NCBI GenBank assembly: GCA_029258955.1 | Contig: JAPDJT010000009.1 | Coordinates: 62,001 to 126,000, forward strand | Length of the DNA stretch: 64,000 nt | DNA from: Thermoplasmatota archaeon | GTDB taxonomy: Archaea; Thermoplasmatota; E2; UBA202; JdFR-43 | Direction of reading: 5' to 3' | Shown here: in pieces, positions 18,183 to 27,552 of the stretch | Layout of the letters: each line of letters begins with the position of its first letter | Numbering within the stretch: the first letter of the stretch is position 1 | Translations under genes and position numbers: made by a program | Notes under the pieces: model-generated | What the model saw: the letters and a program-made list of their open reading frames with translations, nothing else | Database searches by the model: none | What the model was told of the DNA's origin: nothing

Positions 18183-20195
18183 TTAGCTCCATTGCAAAGC
18201 AAGTTGTTTTAAAGAAAAAAGACGATCTCTTAAAATAGCAGCTTTTTCAAATTCGTAATTTTTAGCTGCTTCTTTCATTTCCTTTTCAACCTTTTCGATT
18301 TCAGCTCTTAAAGATTCTAAACTTTCAAAAACTTCGGTAGTCTCTACTATCTTTTCTAAATTCACAAAATCAGCTTCAACCATTCTCATAAGTGGATCAT
18401 CAAGAGATTTTACCACGCTTTTTGGAGTTATACCATGTTTTTTATTATATTCTTCTTGAATTTTTCTTCTTCTCTCTGTTTCTTCTACAGCTTCTTTTAT
18501 AGCTGGAGTAATGGTGTGAGCATAAAGTATAGCTGTTCCATTAACATTTCTTGCTGCTCTTCCTATCATCTGGATAAGGCTTCTTTCAGATCTTAAGAAT
18601 CCCTCTTTATCAGCATCAAGTATAGCTATTAAAGAAACTTCAGGAAGATCCAGTCCTTCTCTTAAAAGATTTATTCCTATTAAAACATCATAAACTCCCT
18701 TTCTCAAATCCCTTATAATTCTTGCTCTTTCTAAAGTTTTTAAATCTGAGTGCATATAACAGGCTTTTATTCCAAGTTCTTTATAATAATCTGTTAATTC
18801 CTCTGCTAATCTTTTTGTAAGTGTGCATACTAAAATCCTTTCCTTAGCTTCTATTCTTTTTTTGATTTCAAAATAAAGATCTTCTACCTGATTTTCAGAG
18901 GGTCTTACTTCTACTTTTGGATCAAGAAGTCCTGTTGGACGAATAATTTGTTCTATAATTCTTCCTTCTGCCTTTTCTATTTCACAATCTCCTGGGGTTG
19001 CTGAAACATAGATAACCTGATTAATTCGCTTTTCAAATTCTTCAAATGTAAGAGGACGATTGTCAAGTGCAGAAGGAAGCCTAAAACCATATTCTACAAG
19101 GGTTTCCTTTCTACTTCTATCTCCTCTATACATCCCTCTTAATTGAGGAATAGTTATATGGCTTTCATCTATAAAAAGGAGAAAATCATCTGGAAAATAA
19201 TCTAAGAGAGTATACGGAGGTTCTCCTGGCTTTCTTCCATCTAAATATCTACTATAATTTTCAATTCCTTTACAATAACCAACTTCTTCTAAAAGCTCTA
19301 AATCATAAAGTGTTCTTTTTTCTAATCTTTCTGCAAAAAGATAAAGTCCTTTACTTTTAAAGTATTCAACCCTTTCTTTTAATTCTTCTCTTATTCCTTC
19401 TATAGCTTTGCGAAGTCTGTCTTCTGAAGTAACATAATGACTTGCTGGAAATATTACGATATCACTTACTTTCCCTAAGACTTTACCTCTAAAGGGATCA
19501 ATTATTTTTATTTCTTCTATTTCATTATCCCAAAGACTCACTCTTACAGCTCTTTTTTCTTCATTGGATGGGAAAATTTCAATTATATCACCTCTTACTC
19601 TAAAGGTGGCACGGGTAAAATCCATTTCAGTTCTTTCATAATGCATTGTTACAAGAGCTCTTAAGAGTTCATCTCTTCTTATCTTAGCACCTCGTCTTAA
19701 ATAAAGATGTTTTTGGAAATACTCATCAGGAGAGCCTAAACCATAAATACAAGAGACACTTGCTACTACAATTACATCTCTTCTTGAAAGAACAGCAGCA
19801 GTAGCTGAATGTCTGAGCCTATCTATAAAATCATTAATAGAGGCATCCTTTTCAATATAAGTATCAGTTATAGGAACATAGGCTTCAGGTTGATAATAAT
19901 CATAATAAGAAACAAAATATTCTACTGCATTTTCAGGAAAGAGCTTTTTGAATTCATTATAAAGCTGAGCTGCAAGTGTTTTATTAGGAGCAATAATAAG
20001 AGTAGGTTTTCCAATTTTTGCAATAACATTTGCCATAGTAAAGGTTTTTCCAGAACCTGTAACACCAAGCAAAACCTGATGTTTTAATCCTTTTTTAACA
20101 CCTTTTACTAATTCTTCTATTGCTTTTGGTTGATCTCCTTTTGGTTCAATATCTGCTTTTAGTTTGAATTCTGCTTTTTTTCTTAAAAAATGCAT
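18183..20195 (-). CDS. uvrB: Excinuclease ABC subunit B
   Basis: Damage-verifying helicase-like subunit of nucleotide excision repair. The 670-residue protein has Walker [11 protein letters not shown] near residue 45. The beta-hairpin region includes [12 protein letters not shown], the DEAD-like box is FIDESH, and motif VI is [11 protein letters not shown]-terminal UVR domain ([21 protein letters not shown] in character) binds UvrC. Full length, no anomalies. It is transcribed divergently from the porin gene across a 247-bp regulatory gap. Confidence 0.96.
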   Translation of the reverse strand: MHFLRKKAEFKLKADIEPKGDQPKAIEELVKGVKKGLKHQVLLGVTGSGKTFTMANVIAKIGKPTLIIAPNKTLAAQLYNEFKKLFPENAVEYFVSYYDYYQPEAYVPITDTYIEKDASINDFIDRLRHSATAAVLSRRDVIVVASVSCIYGLGSPDEYFQKHLYLRRGAKIRRDELLRALVTMHYERTEMDFTRATFRVRGDIIEIFPSNEEKRAVRVSLWDNEIEEIKIIDPFRGKVLGKVSDIVIFPASHYVTSEDRLRKAIEGIREELKERVEYFKSKGLYLFAERLEKRTLYDLELLEEVGYCKGIENYSRYLDGRKPGEPPYTLLDYFPDDFLLFIDESHITIPQLRGMYRGDRSRKETLVEYGFRLPSALDNRPLTFEEFEKRINQVIYVSATPGDCEIEKAEGRIIEQIIRPTGLLDPKVEVRPSENQVEDLYFEIKKRIEAKERILVCTLTKRLAEELTDYYKELGIKACYMHSDLKTLERARIIRDLRKGVYDVLIGINLLREGLDLPEVSLIAILDADKEGFLRSERSLIQMIGRAARNVNGTAILYAHTITPAIKEAVEETERRRKIQEEYNKKHGITPKSVVKSLDDPLMRMVEADFVNLEKIVETTEVFESLESLRAEIEKVEKEMKEAAKNYEFEKAAILRDRLFSLKQLALQWS

Positions 20196-20274
20196 GGTAT
20201 AAAGAAATTAATCTTTATCTTAAGAATTTCAATAAACTAATATACTCTAAAATTTTTAAAAGTTAAAAATTTTT

Positions 20275-20290
20275 TGTGAAAAATTTTACA
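20275..20290. promoter_or_regulatory. CRP/FNR-family-like site, distal
   Basis: TGTGA-N6-TTACA, one mismatch from the symmetric TGTGA-N6-TCACA consensus of CRP/HcpR-type regulators. It lies in the gap between uvrB and the porin gene. The word TTGTGAAAAATTT that contains its left half (20274-20286) is repeated exactly at 20361-20373. Confidence 0.4.
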
Positions 20291-20402
20291 TGAGATTGTT
20301 TTTATTTTTAGATTAAAGATTTAAAAAATATTAAAATTGTAATAAAAAAGTTATATTTAATTGTGAAAAATTTCTTTAAACGTTTTAAGAGACAAAAAAT
20401 TA

Positions 20403-20418
20403 TGTAACCTAAATCACA
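20403..20418 (+). promoter_or_regulatory. CRP/FNR-family-like site, proximal to porin gene
   Basis: TGTAA-N6-TCACA, one mismatch from TGTGA-N6-TCACA. The symmetry extends to TATGT...ACATA on both flanks (20401-20420). It ends 24 bp before the porin start codon and just ahead of the AAAGGAGGTGGTG ribosome-binding site, a position suggesting repression or a transcription start within it. Confidence 0.5.
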
Positions 20419-20442
20419 TAAACTTTTAAAGGAGGTGGTGTT

Positions 20443-21804
20443 ATGAAGCGAAAAAACATTGCAAAGGTTTTATTACCAGTTTTAATGGCTGGAAGTGTAT
20501 TTGTTAAAACCTCTCTTGCTGAAGAAACACCAGAGGAGCTCAAAGCTCAAATTGAGGCTTTAAAACAGCAAATAGCTGCTATGCAACAGCAAATGGTTTC
20601 TATGCAGGCTTTAATTAAAACACTTGAGGGAAAACTTAAACAGGTCGAGACAAAAACTAAAAAAATAACTTCTCAACTTGTAGCAAAAGAATCAAAACCA
20701 GTTTTTGGAAAGCCTGGTTTAGAATGGCAACTTTATGGTAGAGTAAAAATGGATTATCATTATGATACAGCACGTATTGAAAAATATAATGACTTTGTTG
20801 GAGCAGTTGCTAATAGGAAAAAACATCCAGATTATCAGAACGATTCAACAAACTTTAATCCAAGGGATACCAGATTTGGGGCATTGGTGTTTCATAAAAG
20901 AGGAAACTTGGTAATTAAAGGACATACTGAGATAGATTTTTACGGAAATACTAAAGGAAATAATATCATTCCAAGATTGAGGCTTGCTTATCTTGACATT
21001 CATAACAAAAAAACCGGAACCAGTGTGCGATTTGGACAGGATTGGATTCCTGTAGCTCAATTAAATCCATCAACTATTGAATTTGGAATTTTAACAGCTG
21101 CAGGAAACCTTTGGTGGAGAGTTCCACAACTAACTGTAAGACAAAAAGTATTTAACAACTGGGAAATTCTTGGTTCACTTATGATGCACAGAAGAATTTC
21201 TACTGGTTCAGAAGAGCGTATGCCATGGTTTCTTGCAAGAATTCAATATAAAGATGGTATTTTAAACCGGGTTTTTAGTAAAGGAAGCATGTTAGCCATT
21301 GGAGGTGGATACAAGCATGAAGCTGTTGATGCTTCCAAACCCTTTCCTCATGAAAGTGATATTGATCGCTGGCTTATTGTCGGTGAATGGAAGCTTAATT
21401 TTGAGCTTTTTGATCAGAAGTTTCAGTTTAAAGGAGAGGCATGGACTGGAAAGGGTATTGATAAGGAATTTCTGAGATACGATCTTGGAGTAAACGATTA
21501 CGGTGAAACCATTGAGGCTTATGGATTATGGGGAAATCTTGTATGGAATATAAATCCTCGCTGGTCCTTCTCCATAGGAGCAGGATTTGACGATCCTAAT
21601 GATAGTGAAATCCTTAAAGGAAAAAGTGCTGCAGCACTTAATGATCGTCAATTTACAAAAAACACCCAGTATTTTGCTAATCTCTGGTATAAACTCACTG
21701 ATCATGTGAAAATTGGTGTAGAAACCATGCATATTGAAACTGAGCGTGATGAATGGGTAGATACTGCTAATAGATTTACCCTTTCTGCATTTTACAACTT
21801 TTAA
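20443..21804 (+). CDS. DcaP-like trimeric outer-membrane porin
   Basis: A 453-residue outer-membrane protein. The signal peptide is cut after SLA (residue 26). A coiled coil at about 30-75 (repeated KAQIEALKQQIAAMQQQ-type heptads) is followed by a beta-barrel starting LEWQLYGRVKMDYHYD, and the C-terminal residue is Phe (FYNF), the BAM recognition signal. An N-terminal coiled coil plus barrel fits DcaP-family channels for small organic anions; the substrate is unknown. The ribosome-binding site is very strong (AAGGAGGTGG), codon use looks like a highly expressed gene, and a perfect terminator follows, so abundant expression is likely. CRP/FNR-like sites lie upstream. Confidence 0.8.
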   Translation: MKRKNIAKVLLPVLMAGSVFVKTSLAEETPEELKAQIEALKQQIAAMQQQMVSMQALIKTLEGKLKQVETKTKKITSQLVAKESKPVFGKPGLEWQLYGRVKMDYHYDTARIEKYNDFVGAVANRKKHPDYQNDSTNFNPRDTRFGALVFHKRGNLVIKGHTEIDFYGNTKGNNIIPRLRLAYLDIHNKKTGTSVRFGQDWIPVAQLNPSTIEFGILTAAGNLWWRVPQLTVRQKVFNNWEILGSLMMHRRISTGSEERMPWFLARIQYKDGILNRVFSKGSMLAIGGGYKHEAVDASKPFPHESDIDRWLIVGEWKLNFELFDQKFQFKGEAWTGKGIDKEFLRYDLGVNDYGETIEAYGLWGNLVWNINPRWSFSIGAGFDDPNDSEILKGKSAAALNDRQFTKNTQYFANLWYKLTDHVKIGVETMHIETERDEWVDTANRFTLSAFYNF

Positions 21805-21838
21805 AGTTTAAAAAATCTCATAAAAGTCCAATTTTAGA

Positions 21839-21876
21839 TATTCCCTCCCGAAAATTTTCGGGAGGGAATATTTTTT
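21839..21876 (+). terminator. Strong intrinsic terminator of the porin gene
   Basis: A perfect 32-bp palindrome (21839-21870) with arms TATTCCCTCCCGAAAA and its complement, followed by six T (21871-21876). The GC-rich core stands out against the AT-rich background. Confidence 0.9.
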
Positions 21877-22031
21877 CTCTTGAAATTTTTTTAATTTAGC
21901 AGGAAAATAATGAACTTGATAAAAACTTAATTATATAGACTAAAGTATTTTTGCTTTTTTATAAGTTTTGAATAGCAGTTTTTTATATAAAAATTCCTGC
22001 AAAAATTTTTTAATGTGAGGTTTAAGCAAAG

Positions 22032-23651
22032 ATGTTAAAGGTTTTGTTAGTATTAATTTTGCTTCTTTTTTGGATAGGATATAAGTTTTATGGAAAATTT
22101 TTGGAAACTCAGTATAAGATAAAAGAAGAAGAGGATGTGCCATCAAAGACCAATTTTGATGGTGTAGATTTTGTTCCAACAAATAAGTTTATTCTTTTAG
22201 GGCATCATTTTTCTTCCATTGCAGGGGCAGGTCCTATTGTAGGACCTATTATTGCTAGTATAGCATATGGATGGTTACCAAGTATTTTATGGATAGTTTT
22301 GGGAACTATTTTTATAGGAGGACTTCATGACTTTTCAGCACTTGTTGCTTCAGTTAGGCACAAAGGCAAGAGCATAGGAGAAATTGCTAAAAATTATATG
22401 GGAAAAAGGGTTTATAAAATTTTTTTACTATTTATATGGTTCGCTTTAGTATATATAATTACTGTTTTTGCAGATTTAGCTGCTACTACCTTTGCTAAGG
22501 AGCCTCCTGTTGCTCAAGTAAATATCGGTTATATTTTAATAGCTTTAATCCTTGGTTTTACCCTTTATAAATTAAAATTAAAACTCCCAATCGCTACTCT
22601 TTTTGCACTTATTATAATTGGATTAATTATATTTTTTAGTTTAGGAAAAAACATTATTGTTTTTTCCAGAGAAACATGGGTTTGGATTTTATTAATTTAT
22701 TGTTTTTTTGCTTCAATTTTACCTGTATGGGTTTTACTTCAACCAAGAGATTATCTTTCAAGTTATCTTCTTTATTTAATTTTAATTATAGGAATTATTG
22801 GCACCCTTTTTGGTAATTATTCTATTTCTTATCCAGCTTTTGTATCCTTTAATCCTCAAATAGGACCTCTTTTTCCTTTTGTTTTTATAAATATTGCTTG
22901 TGGAGCTATTTCAGGTTTTCATGCTTTGGTTTCCTCTGGAACTACTTCTAAACAGCTTGATAATATTAAAAATGCAAGATTTGTAGGTTATGGAGCAATG
23001 CTACTGGAAAGTATACTTGCTATAATTTCTCTTTCAACAGTAATGATATTATCAAAAGATTTGGCAAAATCATCTAAATTACCAACAGAAATTTTTTCTT
23101 TAGGAATCTCTAAATTTGTTTCTATTATAGGATTAAATCCCCATTTAGGATTAATTTTAGGCTATCTTGCAATTTCAGCTTTTATTTTAACAACACTTGA
23201 TACTTCAACAAGAATTTCACGTTATGTTTTACAGGAATTACTGGGTATAACAGCTTCAACTTTAAAAGTAAGATTAGGAGCAACTTTAATATCTTTGATA
23301 TTACCAATTATTTTGCTTCATATAAAATTTTATGCCCCTGATGGGACACCTATTCCTGCTTGGAAAAAAATCTGGCCTATTTTTGGTTCTACAAATCAGC
23401 TTCTTGCAGCTTTAGTTTTACTTACTATTTATGTATGGGCAAAAAATATTAATCCAGGTAAACTCTTATTTATTTTAATTCCTACAATCTTTATGATTAT
23501 AATTACTCTTTCAGCTTTGGGTTATATTACTTTTAGTAATTTAAAATTTAATATCATTACTTTAATAGCCTTAATTTTGCTTGTTTTAGCTTTTTATATG
23601 ATAATAGAAGGAATAAAAGTTCTAAAAAATAGAAAAAGAATTGCTGCTTAA
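22032..23651 (+). CDS. cstA: CstA-family peptide/pyruvate permease
   Basis: Carbon starvation protein A family inner-membrane transporter; characterised members take up peptides or pyruvate. The 539-residue protein has about 14-16 hydrophobic segments. It contains the family signature GHHFSSIAGAGPIVGP (around residue 57), GGLHDFSALVASVRHKGKSIGE, and LLEGTTSK-like SSGTTSKQL. It is shorter than E. coli CstA (about 700) and matches the compact subfamily of anaerobes. The methyltransferase/glycosylase insertion follows 69 bp downstream. Confidence 0.88.
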   Translation: MLKVLLVLILLLFWIGYKFYGKFLETQYKIKEEEDVPSKTNFDGVDFVPTNKFILLGHHFSSIAGAGPIVGPIIASIAYGWLPSILWIVLGTIFIGGLHDFSALVASVRHKGKSIGEIAKNYMGKRVYKIFLLFIWFALVYIITVFADLAATTFAKEPPVAQVNIGYILIALILGFTLYKLKLKLPIATLFALIIIGLIIFFSLGKNIIVFSRETWVWILLIYCFFASILPVWVLLQPRDYLSSYLLYLILIIGIIGTLFGNYSISYPAFVSFNPQIGPLFPFVFINIACGAISGFHALVSSGTTSKQLDNIKNARFVGYGAMLLESILAIISLSTVMILSKDLAKSSKLPTEIFSLGISKFVSIIGLNPHLGLILGYLAISAFILTTLDTSTRISRYVLQELLGITASTLKVRLGATLISLILPIILLHIKFYAPDGTPIPAWKKIWPIFGSTNQLLAALVLLTIYVWAKNINPGKLLFILIPTIFMIIITLSALGYITFSNLKFNIITLIALILLVLAFYMIIEGIKVLKNRKRIAA

Positions 23652-23720
23652 TTTAAAATTTTAGTATTTTTTATTGAAAGATTAAAGGAAATAGTGGGAA
23701 ATAAATAGAGGTGAATCAAA

Positions 23721-24653
23721 ATGAATAAAACAATAAAAACACATCACCAATTAATCTTTGGCGATGCAGAAAATATGAAAGAATTAGAAGATAAGAGTAT
23801 CCATCTTGTAGTTACTTCTCCTCCGTATTTTAATGCTCCTTTTGATTATCCAGATTTATTTGAGAGTTACGAAGCATATTTGGACAAAATGAGGAAGATT
23901 GCGAAGGAATTGCGAAGAGTGGTTGCAGAAGGTAGGATAATATGTATTGTTTGTGATGACACGCTCATTAATGGAAAGAAATATCCTGTTGTTGCGGATT
24001 TAACGAAAATATACATTGAGGAAGGTTTCATTTACAGAGACAAGATTATTTGGATAAAACCAGAGGGTTATATTCGTATAAGTAGAAGAAGTGGAGTTAT
24101 TCTACAACGTCCATATCCAATGTATTTTTATCCAGACAATATTCAAGAAACAATACTTATTTTTCAAAATGGAAAATTTGATTATAAAAGAATTCCAAAG
24201 GAATTAAAAGAGAGATCAAAGATAGATGTAAAGGAATACCAACAGAATAAATGGTATCTAACAACGTGGAACATAATTAATGTTTTACCCTTAAAGAACA
24301 GAATTGAAGAAGGAATAGCAGCTTTCCCTGAGGAAATTCCTTATAGATTAATAAAACTATTTTCTTATGTAGGTGAGATTGTATTAGACCCATTTATGGG
24401 TTCAGGAACGACAAATAAAGTTGCTGCAATGCTTGGCAGAAATAGTGTTGGATACGAAATTGATCTGGAATTATGTGAAGTTGTAAAAGAGAAAATGGGA
24501 TTAAAACAAAGTTCACTATTTGAGAAAAATTATAAAGTAGAAATAATAATTAGAGAAGATGCTAAACATCTCAGAACATATCTTCAGGAAAAAATTAGAA
24601 GACAAAAATCAGTGGTGAAAAATGCCAAAAGAAAAACAACTGGGATTATCTGA
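23721..24653 (+). CDS. DNA methyltransferase, beta-class order (N4-cytosine/N6-adenine)
   Basis: A 310-residue amino-methyltransferase. The catalytic motif IV TSPPY is at residues 32-36 and the SAM motif I DPFMGSGTT at 223-231, giving the beta-class order. TSPPY is most often seen in N4-cytosine enzymes but does not exclude N6-adenine. A target recognition region lies between the two motifs. The ribosome-binding site AGAGGTGA is good. The 3' end overlaps the next gene by 32 bp. It is a paralogue of the methyltransferase at 63.2 kb: both share the GYEI and GLKQS ends. No restriction endonuclease of a known fold is next to it. Confidence 0.88.
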   Translation: MNKTIKTHHQLIFGDAENMKELEDKSIHLVVTSPPYFNAPFDYPDLFESYEAYLDKMRKIAKELRRVVAEGRIICIVCDDTLINGKKYPVVADLTKIYIEEGFIYRDKIIWIKPEGYIRISRRSGVILQRPYPMYFYPDNIQETILIFQNGKFDYKRIPKELKERSKIDVKEYQQNKWYLTTWNIINVLPLKNRIEEGIAAFPEEIPYRLIKLFSYVGEIVLDPFMGSGTTNKVAAMLGRNSVGYEIDLELCEVVKEKMGLKQSSLFEKNYKVEIIIREDAKHLRTYLQEKIRRQKSVVKNAKRKTTGII

Positions 24654-25329
24654 TAAAGAAAAAGAGAAATTGCTTGATATTTTAGAAAAAGAAGGAAGAG
24701 AGAAATGGTATAAAAGATGGAAAGAACATATGGCAATCCCAAGTAATTTGGATGTGTTATCCAAAGATAAGGATGAACGGGAAAAGATATTGAGATATTT
24801 ACTTTTGAGAGTTTTGATAAATCAACAAGCAAGATTTGATAAGGTGAGAGAAATATCTATTAGAATTTCAGAAGAATTCACAGATATTTTGCTTTCAGAA
24901 CCTTTTAAAATATCAGAAAGTGAGTTATTTAAAGTATTCAAAGATGTGGCAGGTGAGAGTAGAATGTTTGTTAACTGGATGATCTTTCTTTTTAACGAGA
25001 TTTGGAAGCAGAAAGTATCAAAAATGGAAGAAACATTGATGATTGTTGATGGACATGTTGGAAAGGTATTCTGCAGGACAGGTTTACTAGAAGAAGTATT
25101 GTATGAGGAAAGAAGACCATATATTATTCAGGCAAGTAAAATGAGACTATGGATAGAAGAAATTATTTCAAGATTTGGGAAAATCCCGTTTTATGTTGAT
25201 AATGGAGCATTTTATCTTTTTGAAGATGGATATTGTAGAGAATTAAAGCCAAATTGTAAAGATTGTCCCCTAAATAAAATTTGCAAGAAATATTTAAAAT
25301 GGACTGCGTATCAAATATGGGAGAAATAA
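24622..25329 (+). CDS. HhH-GPD DNA glycosylase-like protein with FeS loop, paired with a methyltransferase
   Basis: A 235-residue relative of endonuclease III/MutY. The evidence is LINQQA at 65-70 (cf. LSAQ), a hairpin-like VAGESRMFVNW at 109-119, VDGHV at 142-146 with the catalytic Asp143, and a perfect C-X6-C-X2-C-X5-C [4Fe-4S] loop (Cys205, 212, 215, 221). The lysine that gives Nth its lyase activity is replaced by Met115, which predicts a monofunctional glycosylase. It overlaps the methyltransferase by 32 bp. The closest known arrangement is a mismatch glycosylase next to a DNA methyltransferase (Mig.MthI). Repair partner and glycosylase-type restriction enzyme are both possible. Confidence 0.75.
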   Translation: MPKEKQLGLSDKEKEKLLDILEKEGREKWYKRWKEHMAIPSNLDVLSKDKDEREKILRYLLLRVLINQQARFDKVREISIRISEEFTDILLSEPFKISESELFKVFKDVAGESRMFVNWMIFLFNEIWKQKVSKMEETLMIVDGHVGKVFCRTGLLEEVLYEERRPYIIQASKMRLWIEEIISRFGKIPFYVDNGAFYLFEDGYCRELKPNCKDCPLNKICKKYLKWTAYQIWEK

Positions 25330-25345
25330 AAATATCCGCTACATC

Positions 25346-25430
25346 CGATAATAGTAGATATATCCCTACGCATTGCTTCATCTAAATTTGGCAAAGTCAA
25401 ACTTCGTATGCGTGAAAAAAACCGTTAAAT
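25346..25430 (+). repeat. attC-like element after the methyltransferase/glycosylase pair
   Basis: An 85-bp stretch bounded by CGATAAT (25346-25352) and GTTAAAT (25424-25430), which fits the integron core GTTRRRY. The inner arms ACGCAT (25368-25373) and ATGCGT (25408-25413) pair. Like the 62.3-kb element it contains AAATTTG followed by CAAACTTC, and its length equals the two 85-bp elements at 62.3 and 63.1 kb. The left core is degenerate. Confidence 0.5.
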
Positions 25431-25596
25431 ATATTTTTAAAGTATAATAATTACTGAAAATTTTAGTTATTAAAAAGATTAAATTTTTAATAATAGTTTT
25501 AAAGAAGAATAAAAATTTACAAAGATGCCAAATTTAGAGCTTTTACTTATTTTTTACTTTTTTATTTCTAATTGAATGTTATATTTTTTTAGATAA

Positions 25597-26289
25597 ATGA
25601 TTAAAGGTTTTCGTGGAACAAGTTTAATAGATTATCCAGGTAAAATAGCTTCAGTAATTTTTACATATCTTTGTAATTTTCGTTGTCCTTATTGTTATAA
25701 TGTGGATTTGGTGTTGCCTGAAAGGGTGAATAAACTGCCTGATATTTCTGAAGATCAAATAATGGAGGAACTTAAAAGGAGAAAAGGATTTATAAAAGGA
25801 GTTGTTATCACAGGAGGTGAGCCAACAATTTGGGGGGAAAAGCTTATTAATTTGATAGAAAGAATTTACTATGAAATCGGGCTTCCTGTAAAACTTGATA
25901 CAAATGGATCCAATCCTGAGATAGTGAAAACTCTTTTGGAGAGGGGAATTGTTGACTTCTTTGCTGTAGATTTTAAGACATCTCCAAAGAGATATGATGA
26001 AGTGAGGGGCAATTTTAGAGATGTAGAGAAAACTTTTGATCTTCTTAGAAGAGTGCCTGAAAAAGTAGAAATAAGAATTACTTTTTATCCACCTTTAGTT
26101 TCAGAAAAAGATTTAGAAGAAATGCTACCTTATCTTAAAAATTTTAAATTTATTGCTTTTCAAAAATATGTTCCTGGAGAAAATTTAAATAGAAAGAGTG
26201 TAGAACCTTATTCTCGAGATTTTTATAAATGGGCAAAAGATTTTTTTAAAAGCCATTTGCTACAGGCAGAAATTATTGAAAGATTTTAA
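25597..26289 (+). CDS. Anaerobic ribonucleotide reductase activating protein-like radical SAM enzyme
   Basis: A 230-residue radical SAM protein of the NrdG2 type. It opens with GFRGTSLIDYPGK, then the cluster motif CNFRCPYC (Cys26, Cys30, Cys33), and GGEPT at about 70-74 for SAM binding. NrdG2 proteins generate the glycyl radical on anaerobic class III ribonucleotide reductase. No nrdD is in the window, so the partner is inferred. It is 2 bp upstream of thiE, forming a two-gene unit. Confidence 0.8.
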   Translation: MIKGFRGTSLIDYPGKIASVIFTYLCNFRCPYCYNVDLVLPERVNKLPDISEDQIMEELKRRKGFIKGVVITGGEPTIWGEKLINLIERIYYEIGLPVKLDTNGSNPEIVKTLLERGIVDFFAVDFKTSPKRYDEVRGNFRDVEKTFDLLRRVPEKVEIRITFYPPLVSEKDLEEMLPYLKNFKFIAFQKYVPGENLNRKSVEPYSRDFYKWAKDFFKSHLLQAEIIERF

Positions 26290-26291
26290 GA

Positions 26292-26921
26292 ATGAAACTT
26301 TCCGGACTTTATGTAATAACTGATGAAAAACTTACACCTTATGAGAATGATCAAATTTTAAAAAAAGTTGAAAAAGCCTTAAAGGGTGGAGCTAAAATTG
26401 TTCAATTAAGAGATAAAACCAAAACTGATGAAAATTTAATTTCTTATGCTACGGCTTTAAAAAAGCTCTCTCATAAATATGGAGCAATTTTTATAATTAA
26501 TGATAGGGTTGAGCTTGCTTTAAAAGTAGATGCAGATGGAGTTCATCTTGGGAAAGAAGATTTATCTATTACTTCTGCCCGGAAAATTTTAAAAGACAAA
26601 ATAATAGGTATTTCCTGCTACGGAGATCTTAAAAGAGCAAAAGAGATGGAAGCTCTTTCTGCGAATTATGTTGCTTTCGGAAGTTTTTTCCCCTCACCCA
26701 CAAAACCATCTGCAGAGATAGTTGATAAAAGGATTATTTTGGAAGCAAAAAAAGTATTAAGAATACCTGTTTGTGCAATTGGTGGTATAACTTTAGAGAG
26801 AGCAAAAGAGTTGATAGAACTTGGAGCTGATATGATAGCTATAGTGAGTGATATATGGATAGCTGAAAATATTGAAGAAAGAGCAAGAAGATATAAAGAA
26901 CTTTTTGAAAAATATAAATAA
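26292..26921 (+). CDS. thiE: Thiamine-phosphate synthase
   Basis: Condenses HMP-pyrophosphate with thiazole phosphate to thiamine phosphate. The 209-residue TIM barrel has GLYVITDE at the start, IVQLRDKT, FIINDRVELALKVDADGVHLG and YVAFGSFFPSPTKP. The phosphate-binding end is AIGGI followed by GADMIAIVS. The length is normal. The start ATG is 2 bp after the upstream radical SAM gene. No TPP riboswitch is visible upstream of the pair. Confidence 0.93.
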   Translation: MKLSGLYVITDEKLTPYENDQILKKVEKALKGGAKIVQLRDKTKTDENLISYATALKKLSHKYGAIFIINDRVELALKVDADGVHLGKEDLSITSARKILKDKIIGISCYGDLKRAKEMEALSANYVAFGSFFPSPTKPSAEIVDKRIILEAKKVLRIPVCAIGGITLERAKELIELGADMIAIVSDIWIAENIEERARRYKELFEKYK

Positions 26922-26922
26922 T

Positions 26923-27552
26923 TTAAGGAGCAGAACTTGTGTTTAAATTTAATTTTTCAGGAAATTTAATAATTTCTTCTTCTGAAAGAGAGGAAAGTTT
27001 AAAACCAATATTTTTAGCAATTTCTAAATATTCTGGATAATTTAGGATTTCTCCTTTTTTATTAATACCTCTCAAAAAAAATCCACCAATATAAACTCCA
27101 TAGATAGTATCTAAAGCATATTTAAAACCTCTTATGACACCTTCAAAAAGATTTTTTCCTTCAGTTGCTCCAATAGAAAGAATAATACCTTTAGTAGTTT
27201 TATTTAAAGGATGAGGAAGTTTAAGAAGATATTTTCTTGCCCAAAAAGCTTGAAATCTTTCAAAAAAAGCCTGAACATAAGAGGTATGATTGTAAAAGAA
27301 AATGGGAGTGGAAATTACTAAAAAATCAGCTTTTAAAATTTTTTTATAAAGTTCTTGAAAATCATCCTCAATATTACATTTTCCTGTAGTTTCACATTTT
27401 CCGCATTCTATACAGGGTTGATATTTAAGTTCTGAAAGTCTTATTTTTTCAAAAGAGAGATTTTCTTTTTTTATTCCTTTTAGAAAATAATCTAAAAGGA
27501 TTTCTGTATTTCCTCCTTTTCTTGGACTGCCATGAATGGCAAGAAGATACAT
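26923..27552 (-). CDS. Flavodoxin-like NAD(P)H-dependent FMN reductase / iron-sulfur flavoprotein
   Basis: A 209-residue flavodoxin-fold protein. It begins with the FMN phosphate loop AIHGSPRKGGNT (about residues 5-16). A cysteine group CIECGKCETTGKC (about 48-60) follows, as in iron-sulfur flavoproteins, and STPIFFYN forms the second FMN contact. It probably transfers electrons or reduces quinone-like or metal substrates; the substrate is not defined. It directly abuts the small gene upstream (27553), so the two are cotranscribed. Confidence 0.78.
   Translation of the reverse strand: MYLLAIHGSPRKGGNTEILLDYFLKGIKKENLSFEKIRLSELKYQPCIECGKCETTGKCNIEDDFQELYKKILKADFLVISTPIFFYNHTSYVQAFFERFQAFWARKYLLKLPHPLNKTTKGIILSIGATEGKNLFEGVIRGFKYALDTIYGVYIGGFFLRGINKKGEILNYPEYLEIAKNIGFKLSSLSEEEIIKFPEKLNLNTSSAP

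Noticed and set aside
25163-25381. Minus-strand open frame across the end of the glycosylase gene and attC-like element
   Set aside because: It is antisense to a well-supported gene, lacks a ribosome-binding site and has no recognisable domain.
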